Virus record (IMG/VR): IMGVR_UViG_3300015360_000023
Span: 124,001 to 188,000 of that record
Length of the DNA: 64,000 nt
Strand: one strand, 5' to 3'
Source: a virus
Both the position numbers and the translations under genes were made by a program. The notes below the pieces were generated by a model that was not told where the DNA came from, ran no database searches, and saw only the letters and a list, made by a program, of their open reading frames with translations. Positions 1 to 8,640 of this stretch are shown in pieces (the first letter of the stretch is position 1; every line of letters starts with the position of its first letter).

Positions 1-1733
1 ATCAAATCATTGATTCTGCCCACTCTTCGGCTGAACCAGGACTTCTCTTTTGGGATACTGTTCAACGACATACTCCTTCTGATCTTTATGCTGCCTTTGG
101 TCATAAATCAATTTCTACCAATCCATGCGGAGAGATTGTTCTCCCCGCATATGACGCTTGCCGTCTATTGGTTTTGAATCTCTCTTCTTATGTCAAAGAA
201 CCATTCACTAAGAAGGCCTCATTTGATTTTAAGAAATTCTCCGAGCATGCCGTGATAGCTCAGAGGCTAATGGACGACATCATTGATTTAGAATTAGAAT
301 GCATTGATAAAATCATGGCTAAGATTGAGTCTGATCCGGAGCCGCTTGAGGCTAAGCGGGTGGAGATCAATCTATGGACTAAGATCCGTGAAATGAACAT
401 TAGCGGGCGTAGAACCGGCTTAGGCATTACTGCTTTGGGGGACACCCTAGCTATGCTTGGAATCAAATATGGTTCTAAAGAATCCATTACTAAGACCTAT
501 AAAATCTATCGTGCGTTGGCTGTTGCTTCGCATACTTCTTCCTGCATCATGGCTAAAGAACGTGGCGCATTTCCTATTTTTGATTATAAGCTAGAGAAGG
601 ATCACGAATACCTCAATAGTATTTTTGATGATTGTGAGCCTGAAGTAAAGCGGATGTGGAAGAAGCATGGTAGAAGAAACATTGCTAATACTACTACAGC
701 TCCAGCAGGATCGGTGTCGGCTTTGACTCAAACTACATCTGGTATTGAACCAGTCTTCATGCTTTCTTACATACGTCGTAAGAAGCATAATCCATCTGAT
801 AAGAGTGCTCGCGTAGACTTCGTTGACGCAATGGGCGATTCATGGCAAGAGTTTACTGTTTACCATCATGGCGTTAAGCGCTGGATGGACGTTACAGGCA
901 ATTCAGATTTAAAGGACTCTCCTTATTGGGGAGCTACGTCTAGTGAGATCGATTGGGTAGCTTCAGTTGAAATTCAGGCTGTTGCCCAAAAATCTATTGA
1001 TCATAGCATTAGTAAAACTTGTAATTTGCCAGAGGATGCCACTAAAGAAATGGTTTCTCAAGTTTACATGAGGGCCTGGGAATCGGGCTGTAAAGGATTT
1101 ACCGTCTATCGTGACAAGTGCCGTGATGGTGTTTTGATTAGCTCCAGCGAAAAAAAGAAGGTGCCTGAAAATGGCCGCCCAATTGAGATTGGTTCGGTCA
1201 TGGCCCCTAAGCGCCCCATTGAATTACCTTGTGAAATTAAGAAGGCAAAAATCAAAGGTGAAGCTTGGACAATATTTGTTGGCATGTTTAATGATAAGCC
1301 ATACGAAGTATTCGGTGGGTTAGCCAAGTATGTTGAAATACCTAAAAAGTATGAAAAAGGTAGAATTGTTAAGAATGGTAAAGTAGATGGAATTACTACT
1401 TATAACTTAATTATAGGTGAGGGTGATGATGAAATGATGCTAAAAGATATTGCAAATGTTTTTGAGAATGCTAACTTTGGTGCATTTACTAGAACTATTT
1501 CTTTAGCTTTGCGTCATGGCACTCCAATTCAATATGTAGTGGAACAATTACAAAAAGATAAACATTCTGATGTCACTTCTTTCGCACAAGTAGTCTCTAG
1601 AGTATTAAAAAAATACATTAAAGATGGAACTAAATCTCCTTCAGAAAAGTGTAAATCTTGCCAAAGTGAAGGCTCATTAGCATATCAAGAGGGTTGTTTG
1701 CTGTGCAAGAATTGTGGTTGGAGCAAATGTTAA
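1..1733 (+). CDS. nrdJ: Class II (adenosylcobalamin-dependent) ribonucleoside-diphosphate reductase, 3' part
   Basis: The reading frame is open from base 3, so the gene begins upstream; 576 residues are visible. The enzyme reduces ribonucleotides to deoxyribonucleotides with a B12-generated thiyl radical. Seen: NPCGEI (visible residues 40-45: the Asn, radical Cys and Glu of the active site), DACRLL shortly after (partner Cys), the TSGIEPVF loop, and the CNLPEDAT...GCKGFTVYRD segment typical of class II enzymes. The C-terminus carries a zinc-ribbon-like tail (CKSCQ...EGCLLCKNCGWSKC) as in bacterial NrdJ, which supplies reducing cysteines. An internal TTG at 168 is not the start, because conserved catalytic sequence lies upstream of it. 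Stop TAA. Confidence 0.93.
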   Translation, partial: QIIDSAHSSAEPGLLFWDTVQRHTPSDLYAAFGHKSISTNPCGEIVLPAYDACRLLVLNLSSYVKEPFTKKASFDFKKFSEHAVIAQRLMDDIIDLELECIDKIMAKIESDPEPLEAKRVEINLWTKIREMNISGRRTGLGITALGDTLAMLGIKYGSKESITKTYKIYRALAVASHTSSCIMAKERGAFPIFDYKLEKDHEYLNSIFDDCEPEVKRMWKKHGRRNIANTTTAPAGSVSALTQTTSGIEPVFMLSYIRRKKHNPSDKSARVDFVDAMGDSWQEFTVYHHGVKRWMDVTGNSDLKDSPYWGATSSEIDWVASVEIQAVAQKSIDHSISKTCNLPEDATKEMVSQVYMRAWESGCKGFTVYRDKCRDGVLISSSEKKKVPENGRPIEIGSVMAPKRPIELPCEIKKAKIKGEAWTIFVGMFNDKPYEVFGGLAKYVEIPKKYEKGRIVKNGKVDGITTYNLIIGEGDDEMMLKDIANVFENANFGAFTRTISLALRHGTPIQYVVEQLQKDKHSDVTSFAQVVSRVLKKYIKDGTKSPSEKCKSCQSEGSLAYQEGCLLCKNCGWSKC

Positions 1734-1761
1734 TTACTAATTAACCAGCATTGAATATGAG

Positions 1762-2136
1762 ATGAAAGGTACAATACTTCTCAATCATAACGAGAACACC
1801 AAAAAAGTAGAAGACGAGGAAAAAACTCGTTATCTACGTGGTCTTCTTGAGCAGATGGGTGTTCCTGTCCAGGAATTCTGGACATCGGACGGCCCTTTAT
1901 CTGTGGATCAAAAAATCAAATTGAGAGGTATCCTCGCTACTTACAACATCCAGGTTATAGACGACTTGGATGGTCACATGCAGGTGTATGTGGAAGGTGA
2001 AAAAGTAGCAGAGTGGTTTAAGTGTACTTACAAGTTGAAAAGAGATCTGCGAGAGATAGATCCAAGAAAACAACTCTACTTGGAGATGGAAGTGAACTGC
2101 TGGTCACTTTTTGAAGAATCGGAACAAGAACAATAA
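1762..2136 (+). CDS. Hypothetical protein, 124 aa
   Basis: Not recognised. Soluble, charged protein with no signal peptide or membrane segment. The N-terminal half (DEEKTRYLRGLLEQMGVPVQEFW) looks helical and the rest alternates beta-like segments ending in an acidic tail. It lies 28 nt after nrdJ, and its TAA overlaps the ATG of the PhoH gene by one base (TAATG), so the two are probably co-translated. The start has only a weak ribosome site, so an upstream or downstream start is possible. Confidence 0.7.
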   Translation: MKGTILLNHNENTKKVEDEEKTRYLRGLLEQMGVPVQEFWTSDGPLSVDQKIKLRGILATYNIQVIDDLDGHMQVYVEGEKVAEWFKCTYKLKRDLREIDPRKQLYLEMEVNCWSLFEESEQEQ

Positions 2137-3470
2137 TGAGAAAAACATACGTTTTAGACACCTCTAGTTTGATTTATGATCCTAGCACGTGGAAGCATTT
2201 CCCAAATAGTGATGTTGTCATCCCTATTGCTGTATTAAATGAATTAGATAAGCTAAAGAAACAGGCAGGCGAAGCTGGTAGAAATGCCAGAGTTTGTATT
2301 AGATTACTAGATGCATTAAGTGATACATTAGATATTACTACGGGTATTACTGTAGAGCAAGATACTCTTGTAAAAATTGATGCAACATATCGTGATATGA
2401 ATGAGCTAGGCTATGCTGGCTTTGGTGATCCAGAATATGGTGACACCCAAATTCTAGCTTGCGCCTTTGCTACTTGGCAAGAACACCCAGAGCATGATGT
2501 TACTTTAGTAAGCAATGACATTAACTTGAGAGTCAAAGCCAAGTCTCGCGGTATTGATGCTGTATCTCACGATAGTACAGATCTATCTCTAAGCGATATG
2601 TATTCAGGAACTCAAGTTGTTGTTGATGAGGCCGCAGGTGAAGACCTGCTACAGTTTAATGAGATTAACCCTCAACTGTTTGGACTTAAACTAAACATGA
2701 ATGAATGCGTTCTATTTGAGAATGAATTCGGAGATGGTATTGCTATGGGCCGTAAGGTTGGCAACAATACCGTTAAACTAATTCGTAAGGTTTATCCATG
2801 GAACATTTCTAGTCGTAATAAGGAGCAAGCATTTGCTATGGATCTTATTATGGATAAGTCGGTTGACCTTGTTACCCTTATTGGTAAAGCTGGTACTGGT
2901 AAAAGCCTAATCGTATTAGCCTCTGCTCTTGAACTGGTAATCAGTAAAAAAGAATATGATAAGTTCATTATCTATCGTCCAATTCAACCAGTTGGTAATG
3001 ATATTGGTTTCCTTCCGGGAACAATGGAAGAGAAGCTAGCACCTTGGTTCCAGGCTATTATGGATAATTTTGAAATGCTTTTTGCATCCAAGATGACTCG
3101 TGGTAACCACAAGGACAGTGCTTATAACTGGAAGAAAGACCTTCAAATGTTAGTTGATAGAGGTCGTATTGAGATGGAAGCAATCACTTATATTCGTGGT
3201 AGAAGTATTCCAAATGCAATCATCCTTGTTGACGAGTGCCAGAACCTTACGAAAGAAGACGTAAAAACTATCCTAACTCGTGCCGGAGAAGGTACTAAAA
3301 TCATTTTAACAGGTGATATAGAGCAAATTGATAATTCATTACTTGACGCCACCGACAACGGATTGACGTATGTAATTGAAAAGTTTAAGGACTCAGAATT
3401 AGCAGGTCATATTACCTTTACCCAAGGTGAGCGTAGTAAACTTGCTTCTTTGGCAGCCGAAATTTTGTAA
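2136..3470 (+). CDS. PhoH2-type protein: PIN ribonuclease domain fused to PhoH ATPase
   Basis: 444 aa. Residues 1 to about 130 form a PIN domain (YVLDTSSLIYDP with catalytic-type Asp8; VIPIAVLNELDKLK; later LVSNDINLRVKA). Residues about 230-444 form a PhoH P-loop ATPase with Walker A GKAGTGKS (250-257), Walker B ILVDECQ (363-369) and the sensor-like ILTGDIEQID. The family (YlaK/PhoH2) couples RNA cleavage by PIN to an ATP-driven helicase-like domain and is frequent in large phages, where its role is unresolved. It overlaps the preceding stop by one base and is followed by a good ribosome site for the next gene. Confidence 0.93.
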   Translation: MRKTYVLDTSSLIYDPSTWKHFPNSDVVIPIAVLNELDKLKKQAGEAGRNARVCIRLLDALSDTLDITTGITVEQDTLVKIDATYRDMNELGYAGFGDPEYGDTQILACAFATWQEHPEHDVTLVSNDINLRVKAKSRGIDAVSHDSTDLSLSDMYSGTQVVVDEAAGEDLLQFNEINPQLFGLKLNMNECVLFENEFGDGIAMGRKVGNNTVKLIRKVYPWNISSRNKEQAFAMDLIMDKSVDLVTLIGKAGTGKSLIVLASALELVISKKEYDKFIIYRPIQPVGNDIGFLPGTMEEKLAPWFQAIMDNFEMLFASKMTRGNHKDSAYNWKKDLQMLVDRGRIEMEAITYIRGRSIPNAIILVDECQNLTKEDVKTILTRAGEGTKIILTGDIEQIDNSLLDATDNGLTYVIEKFKDSELAGHITFTQGERSKLASLAAEIL

Positions 3471-3479
3471 GGAGTTTCT

Positions 3480-3782
3480 ATGAGTAAAGAGAAAGTTACC
3501 AAGTCAGCCTCAGATAACGTTGTTGAGGTAGCCCCTCCAGCAGCCGAAAATCCAAGGCTACATGAGGTTGATCGTTTAGCGCTTGAACTAGCTAAATCCA
3601 AAAGACAAACCGCATTAGCAGAAGCTAAGACGGCGCTAGCTAACAATGAAAATGCTGAGCTTGCATATAAGTATGTAGTTCTTCAACTATACATGAAGTA
3701 TGGTTTGAGTGAGCGTGATGCTATTAGCGAAGCAGGTGAAATCCTTAAGGATGGCGCTGTTCAGCAAGCCCCACAAGGGTAA
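3480..3782 (+). CDS. Hypothetical protein, 100 aa
   Basis: Not recognised. Strong ribosome site (AAGGAG, 6 nt before ATG). The N-terminus is low-complexity Ser/Lys/Pro/Ala, followed by long Ala/Glu/Lys-rich helices (residues about 25-90, LALELAKSKRQTALAEAKTA), suggesting a coiled or helical bundle protein. It lies between PhoH and another small helical gene with 2-10 nt gaps, so it is part of the same operon. Confidence 0.75.
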   Translation: MSKEKVTKSASDNVVEVAPPAAENPRLHEVDRLALELAKSKRQTALAEAKTALANNENAELAYKYVVLQLYMKYGLSERDAISEAGEILKDGAVQQAPQG

Positions 3783-3784
3783 GT

Positions 3785-4099
3785 ATGTCTGAGCCTAAAC
3801 AATACGTTTCTAAAGCAGATGGTGAAGCAGAAGTAGAGAAGGTATTTGAAGTATCTGATCGTCAAGAATTAGCTGACCTAATCTCCATTAGACAATACGT
3901 AGTTAATGCGGCGGCTAATCCTGCTATTGATAGAGCTACAGTGAACTACCTTAATGGTTCACTTATTATGCTTGATAGAAAGATTCTTGGTCTTCTACAA
4001 GATGTACCATTTAAGAAGTATATCAATTATGGTGATGTAGCTAAAGCTATTCAGGAAGTTCGCAACATTACAAATATAAAATCTGGTTTAAAAAAGTAA
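3785..4099 (+). CDS. Hypothetical protein, 104 aa
   Basis: Not recognised. Predicted all-helical by inspection (RQELADLISIRQYVVNAAA and NYLNGSLIMLDRKILGLLQ), with a basic C-terminus. Starts 2 nt after the previous stop with AAGG upstream. Like its neighbour it has no signal peptide, membrane segment or Cys pair. Confidence 0.75.
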   Translation: MSEPKQYVSKADGEAEVEKVFEVSDRQELADLISIRQYVVNAAANPAIDRATVNYLNGSLIMLDRKILGLLQDVPFKKYINYGDVAKAIQEVRNITNIKSGLKK

Positions 4100-4117
4100 T
4101 TCTCTTAGGTAAGTTAA

Positions 4118-4918
4118 ATGAGAACAAGCACCTCGAACGCATTCAGCAATAACACACTAGTCAAACTTAAAAATCAAGATTGGCTAGATAAACAGAGAAT
4201 TGCGGGAAAGATTGCTGCAAGAGCCTTAAACACCCTTCAAAGGGCTGTTGAAGGAAAAACGTTTCATTCGACGAACACATTAAGTCAGGTTGCCGAGAAA
4301 CTGATTCTAGAGGCCGGTGGGACTCCTACCTTTAAAGGTTACAAGGGATTTCCAGCGGCCGTTTGTATTTCTGTCAACAAACAACTAGTTCACGGCATAC
4401 CTGACGATACTGTGTTGGATGAGGGTGATGTTATTAGTTTCGATCTTGGTGTAACCTATGAAGGTGCCATTGCTGATACTGCCATTACCTGCATCTTTGG
4501 AACTCCTAAGTCTGATAAGCATGTTGAGCTTGTTAAGGCTACGGAACAATCCCTATTAAAAGGCATCGAAGCTATTGCGGTCGGCAAGAGACTTGGATGT
4601 ATTGGAAACGCTATTTACAAATACGCCAGGGCCTCGGGCTTCGGCTGTATTACCAATTACGGCGGACATGGTCTCGATTGGGATACCCCTCATGCACCAC
4701 CTTTCGTCTCTAACAGAGCAGAGCTTGACGAAGGCATTAGAATTCAGCCGGGTTTAGCAATTGCTATTGAACCAATGCTTGTCATTGGTGGTACTACTAC
4801 CCGCGTATTAAACGATGGTTGGACCGTAGTGACCGATGATATCGGCGCCCACTTTGAACACTCTATTTTCGTACACGAAGATCATGTTGAGATCATTACT
4901 GACAGGAGTAACGCCTGA
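4118..4918 (+). CDS. map: Methionine aminopeptidase, type I
   Basis: 266 aa, the usual length for type I enzymes without a zinc-finger extension. It removes the initiator Met from nascent proteins. All five metal ligands are visible: Asp109 (ISFDLG), Asp120 (IADTA), His184 (YGGHGLD), Glu218 (AIEPM) and Glu247 (FEHSI); the substrate His92 is in VHGIPDD. Oddity: the GHG...HExP stretch reads GHGLDWDTPHAPP, so the usual Glu after the second His is Ala. The start follows a weak AGGTAAG site. A phage copy could mature phage or host proteins during infection (inference). Confidence 0.93.
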   Translation: MRTSTSNAFSNNTLVKLKNQDWLDKQRIAGKIAARALNTLQRAVEGKTFHSTNTLSQVAEKLILEAGGTPTFKGYKGFPAAVCISVNKQLVHGIPDDTVLDEGDVISFDLGVTYEGAIADTAITCIFGTPKSDKHVELVKATEQSLLKGIEAIAVGKRLGCIGNAIYKYARASGFGCITNYGGHGLDWDTPHAPPFVSNRAELDEGIRIQPGLAIAIEPMLVIGGTTTRVLNDGWTVVTDDIGAHFEHSIFVHEDHVEIITDRSNA

Positions 4919-4968
4919 TGTTTATTTCTCTTGTTGAAACTGAAAATAGCTAGTTTAAAGGTGTTCAA

Positions 4969-5142
4969 GTGAAGATAGAATTTGAAGATAAAAGTTACAT
5001 TGAGGTCACGAAGTCCGACAACCCAGGAAAGGTTATCGTTGTTATTTCTGCCAAAGACCATGAGAATCCTTTGAAGAGAATTGTTAATGCGGTTGAAGTA
5101 ACCGTGGAACAGTTTAAGAAGCTGGTGTCCGAAGTATCATGA
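4969..5142 (+). CDS. Small hypothetical protein, 57 aa, GTG start
   Basis: A short gene starting with GTG, preceded by AAGGTG, and ending in TGA overlapping the next ATG (TCATGA). The product begins VKIEFEDKSYIEVTKSDN and looks like a compact alpha/beta domain: paired strands, then a helix (VEVTVEQFKKLVSEVS). The conserved-looking start/stop overlap with the downstream gene and sensible amino-acid composition support it as real. Function unknown. Confidence 0.65.
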   Translation: MKIEFEDKSYIEVTKSDNPGKVIVVISAKDHENPLKRIVNAVEVTVEQFKKLVSEVS

Positions 5143-5444
5143 AGCATTCTCAGCGTATTCAGAATATGCTTGCGCCCTTTAGCTACGATGACATTAGTAA
5201 ATTTTTACGCATATTTGAAATTTTTTATCAGGTAGAACCATACGGATATATCCCAACAAACTCTCACATGGGCTTCCGTCATAATGGGAAAAGCTACGAA
5301 TATAGAGATGAAGATACTTTTCATTTTTATACCCCAAAAGCTAGTCCATATGGTCCTTATTGCATAATAATAACCTTTAAAAATAATGAAGATCAAGTTG
5401 TTAATAAATTTGAGAGATTCATTAAAATGAAAGCATTCCTATGA
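5139..5444 (+). CDS. Hypothetical protein, 101 aa, with array-like C-terminal tail
   Basis: Not recognised as a known family. The N-terminus is helical (QRIQNMLAPFSYDDISKFLRI), the middle is aromatic and beta-rich, and the C-terminus is VVNKFERFIKMKAFL. That tail resembles the closing helix of the zinc-ribbon array proteins at 49-64 kb (pattern ..KL..hhhF[SL]), although the CxxC head is absent. ATG overlaps the upstream TGA and its own stop overlaps the next ATG, so it sits in a coupled trio of genes. Confidence 0.75.
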   Translation: MKHSQRIQNMLAPFSYDDISKFLRIFEIFYQVEPYGYIPTNSHMGFRHNGKSYEYRDEDTFHFYTPKASPYGPYCIIITFKNNEDQVVNKFERFIKMKAFL

Positions 5445-5986
5445 AAGTATATTTCGTTGGCTCCCATTCAACTGGCAAGACTACCTGCGCCCGATACGTA
5501 TCTGAAAAATACAAACTACCTATGATCACGGAAGTGGCCCGTGCAGTTCTTTCTGAAAAAGAACTGCATCTAGATACACTTCGATATGATATGGGGCTTG
5601 TAGATGCTTATCAAGGAGCTATCTTTCATAGACAGCTTGAAGAAGAATCAAAACATGATAAGTATGTCTCAGATAGAAGTTTTGACTGTCTAGCTTATGC
5701 GGCCCAACATTCCAGGATTCTTCATGGTCTATTACAGACGCCTGAGCTGGCTGATTATTTACCCCAGCTAAGGGCCCCAGATTCATTTATATTCTTCGTT
5801 CGCCCGTCCAAGGCCACCCTGAAGGCTGACGGTGTTCGCGAGTCTATAAATTGGGATGGCGTGGTTGCCATCGATTCCATGGTCAAGTTCATGTTAGAAA
5901 TGTGGGAGCTTCGCTATTTTCAGATAAATGTTGAGAATATGCAAGAGCGCGTCAAAATGATTGACGCAGTTTTGTCTCTAGCTTAG
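5441..5986 (+). CDS. NadR-like P-loop ATPase/kinase
   Basis: 181 aa. Walker A is GSHSTGKT (residues 7-14), followed by ITEVARAVL, and YVSDRSFDCLAYA resembles the Walker B/DRS region of the AAA_28/NadR kinase-like group. Such proteins bind ATP and may phosphorylate a nucleoside such as nicotinamide riboside; the substrate is not determined by the sequence. Single domain, no NMN adenylyltransferase part. Starts by ATGA overlap with the upstream gene; stop is TAG. Confidence 0.75.
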   Translation: MKVYFVGSHSTGKTTCARYVSEKYKLPMITEVARAVLSEKELHLDTLRYDMGLVDAYQGAIFHRQLEEESKHDKYVSDRSFDCLAYAAQHSRILHGLLQTPELADYLPQLRAPDSFIFFVRPSKATLKADGVRESINWDGVVAIDSMVKFMLEMWELRYFQINVENMQERVKMIDAVLSLA

Positions 5987-6050
5987 GTAACTATAGGTGA
6001 ATAGTCAGCTCTAATTCTCAGATGTAATTGGATTCATAAAAACCTATAAT

Positions 6051-6071
6051 TATACTAAAAATTTGGTATTC
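6051..6071 (+). promoter_or_regulatory. Putative phage promoter element upstream of fibre gene
   Basis: A 21-nt element that includes ctaaaaatttggtattc. It matches, at 17 of 21 positions, an element at 31605-31625 placed at exactly the same distance from the ATG of another plus-strand fibre gene. A TATAAT lies at 6045-6050 but lacks a clear -35. It is proposed as a late promoter or shared leader signal; only two copies were found by eye. Confidence 0.4.
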
Positions 6072-6099
6072 CTTTGAGCTTTCAGTTCAATGAGGATAC

Positions 6100-8559
6100 A
6101 TGGCATCTATTTTAACACCTGGATATTTACGATGGGATGGGACGAAATACGTCCTTGACGGCTATGTAGAAATTGTTGGCCCAGAAGGCGATGCGGGTCC
6201 TACAGGCCCAACAGGGCTTCAAGGCGTTCCCGGAAGCGGCACTGGAGCCTCAGCTACTGGAGATATCTCTGGAATCTATCCGGGTGCGATGTCTGTTGTT
6301 GGTCTAACTGGTGTTTCTGGTGTTGTTTCTTTCGGAACTGGCGTTACTAATCCAACTATTACTCAAACAACTACGGCCGGAGTTTCTGGTCAACCTATGA
6401 CCCTTAAAGGTCAAAATGCTGTAACTACTGGTGGAGATGTTTTTATTCAAAGCGGCACTGGCACTACTGCCGGCGTTGTTAGATTTTTGATTGGTAATAC
6501 TTTAGCTGGTTATTTTGATAGCAATAAAGTATTTAGAGCTGGACTTAGTGCAGATACTAATATTTCTGTTTTAGGCGGCACGCTAAATGAGCCAGGTAAT
6601 GGTTTATATTCTTATAATGCTTCAGGATTCAATACTGTTATTAGCGCCTCTGGCGCTGTCGCTGCCGAAGCCCAAGTTTTAGTCCTAAATAGTTCTGCCG
6701 GCGCTTCTCTAACAACAGGTCTTAGATTAATTGGTGCGGGCGCTACTAACGGTAATACTGATTGGGTTAGTAATGGAGTAATTGAACAAGTTGGTGGTGC
6801 AACTTCTGCACTTGTTCTTTCTAGTTTATTAGGAAATGGAACTAGTCGTTCAACATCTGCTAAATTTTATCGTTCTGGAGCTGTAGGTATTGGTAGTTCT
6901 GCGACTAACAATACATCTGCCTTAGCTCAGGCCGGATTAACGGGCCCAGTTATCAATCTTGCGGCTGCTACAGGTACATTTACCAGCGCAGCCAATCAAG
7001 CTCTTAACTTCAATATCGCGGGCGCTCACCATATTCAAGGTCATACCGATGTTAGATTTGATATAGGCGCCGCCTTAGCCGGATACTTTGATGTTAATAG
7101 GGCCTTTAGAACTGGCGTAAGTTCCGCCACAAGTACAACTATTTTGAACGTAAGCGTTCCAACTGCAAGCGATACAGCTTATTCATATAATGCTTCCGGC
7201 GACAGTCAATGGAGAATGCTTTCAGGTTCCACCTCTGGAGTTGGTTCTGTTGAAGCCTGGAATTCTAGTGCAGGCGGCGGCACAAGCGTAGGTATGACTT
7301 TCAAAGCTGCTGGCGCTTCTCACAGCGTTGCTGATTGGCAGAGCAACGGAATTATTGAGCAGATTGGCTCAGCTACTTCCTCGTTGGTATTTTCTAAACA
7401 AGATGGTGCTGGCCTTAATCGTGCAACAACTGGAAGAATATTTGCATCAGGCGCATGGGGCATTGGAAGCACGGCCACTAACAACACCTCAACTACGGCT
7501 CAGGCCGGATTAACAGGACCAGTTCTTAATATTGGTGCCGCAACAGGTTCATTTACCACCGCAGCTAACCAAGCTCTTAATTTCAATATTGCTGGTTCTC
7601 ACCATATTCAAGGTCATACCGATGTTAGATTCGACGTTGGTTCTGCTTTAGCAGGATATTTTGATTCAAATAGAACTCTTAGAATTGGGCCAGATGCTTC
7701 CATAGCAGCTAGCGTTTATGGTGCAACTGCACCTACCGCTAATAATGATACCATTTATTCTTATAGCGCTAGTACCTCTAATCCGAACTCATTAAGAATT
7801 ATTTCCAATGCTACTACTAGCAGAGCCATTATTGAAGCAATTAATACTTCTGCTGGCGCTTCTTCAACTATTGCAATTAGAATTCAAGCTGGAGGTTCTT
7901 CCGATGGTATTACCTCATATGCTGGCAATGGAGCCATCGAGCAAGTTGGCTCTGCCATTTCATCTCTTGTATTTGGTAGGGCGGCAGGAGATTTAAGTAG
8001 CAGATCAATTACTGGAAGAATTTATCAATCGGGAGCCTGGGGTATTGGTGATGCTGCTAATAATAATACTTCTGCTCTCGCTCAAGCAGGACTTACTGGC
8101 ACATTATTGAATCTATCGCAGACTACTGGCGGCGCCATCACAACAGCGACCAATCAAGCTACCATGTTTAACGTAGCTGGCCAGCTTACATTACAAGGTA
8201 ATACCGGGGTAACATTATTAAGTGGAACAACCAATATAGCATCTACTACAACAACAAAACTTGTTACTACTGGTAGAAGATTAAAAGTAACTACTACAAC
8301 TATTGCATATCAAGTTCTTGTTACAGATCATATTGTTTCCGTAGGTACAACTGCTGGAGCGATTAACATAACCCTTCCATTGTCGCCCACAACCGGAGAC
8401 ACTTATACCGTTAAGGATGCAAACGGTTCAGCTACCGCTAATAACATTACGATATTAGGTAATGGTAACAATATTGATGCAACCACAAACTCTGTAATTA
8501 GCACAAACTACGGTACAGTTACTGTAGTTTATAATGGTTCTAAGTGGATTACAGTTTAA
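6100..8559 (+). CDS. Tail fibre protein with collagen-like segment and internal repeats
   Basis: 819 aa. N-terminus contains DGY, then a short collagen-like Gly-X-Y run (about residues 28-50, GPEGDAGPTGPTGLQGVPG). The body has three repeats of about 190 residues, each starting near AQAGLTGP (residues about 276, 467 and 662) and containing NQA..FN.AG...QG.T. A QNAVTTGG..SGTG unit near residue 99 is shared with the 1370-aa fibre. The last about 95 residues (ITLPLSPTTGDTYTVKD..NNIDATT..VVYNG..W) form a terminal domain also present in the 1370-aa and 143-aa proteins. Likely a trimeric host-binding fibre. It is separated from the other fibre genes by 7 kb. Confidence 0.85.
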   Translation: MASILTPGYLRWDGTKYVLDGYVEIVGPEGDAGPTGPTGLQGVPGSGTGASATGDISGIYPGAMSVVGLTGVSGVVSFGTGVTNPTITQTTTAGVSGQPMTLKGQNAVTTGGDVFIQSGTGTTAGVVRFLIGNTLAGYFDSNKVFRAGLSADTNISVLGGTLNEPGNGLYSYNASGFNTVISASGAVAAEAQVLVLNSSAGASLTTGLRLIGAGATNGNTDWVSNGVIEQVGGATSALVLSSLLGNGTSRSTSAKFYRSGAVGIGSSATNNTSALAQAGLTGPVINLAAATGTFTSAANQALNFNIAGAHHIQGHTDVRFDIGAALAGYFDVNRAFRTGVSSATSTTILNVSVPTASDTAYSYNASGDSQWRMLSGSTSGVGSVEAWNSSAGGGTSVGMTFKAAGASHSVADWQSNGIIEQIGSATSSLVFSKQDGAGLNRATTGRIFASGAWGIGSTATNNTSTTAQAGLTGPVLNIGAATGSFTTAANQALNFNIAGSHHIQGHTDVRFDVGSALAGYFDSNRTLRIGPDASIAASVYGATAPTANNDTIYSYSASTSNPNSLRIISNATTSRAIIEAINTSAGASSTIAIRIQAGGSSDGITSYAGNGAIEQVGSAISSLVFGRAAGDLSSRSITGRIYQSGAWGIGDAANNNTSALAQAGLTGTLLNLSQTTGGAITTATNQATMFNVAGQLTLQGNTGVTLLSGTTNIASTTTTKLVTTGRRLKVTTTTIAYQVLVTDHIVSVGTTAGAINITLPLSPTTGDTYTVKDANGSATANNITILGNGNNIDATTNSVISTNYGTVTVVYNGSKWITV

Positions 8560-8640
8560 CACATACTACTTTTGAGATATAAGCACAATTAGGATGGAAT
8601 CATAAGTCATTTAAAATAGTTAGCCCACTGGGGAGGTCCG

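Noticed and set aside
168-1733. TTG at 168 as the start of the ribonucleotide reductase gene
   Set aside because: The same frame is open upstream to base 3 and encodes the NPCGEI active-site motif, so the gene is cut by the window edge.
4918-4953. Eleven-codon ORF overlapping the stop of the methionine aminopeptidase gene
   Set aside because: Too short to support; the GTG gene at 4969 follows it with a better ribosome site.
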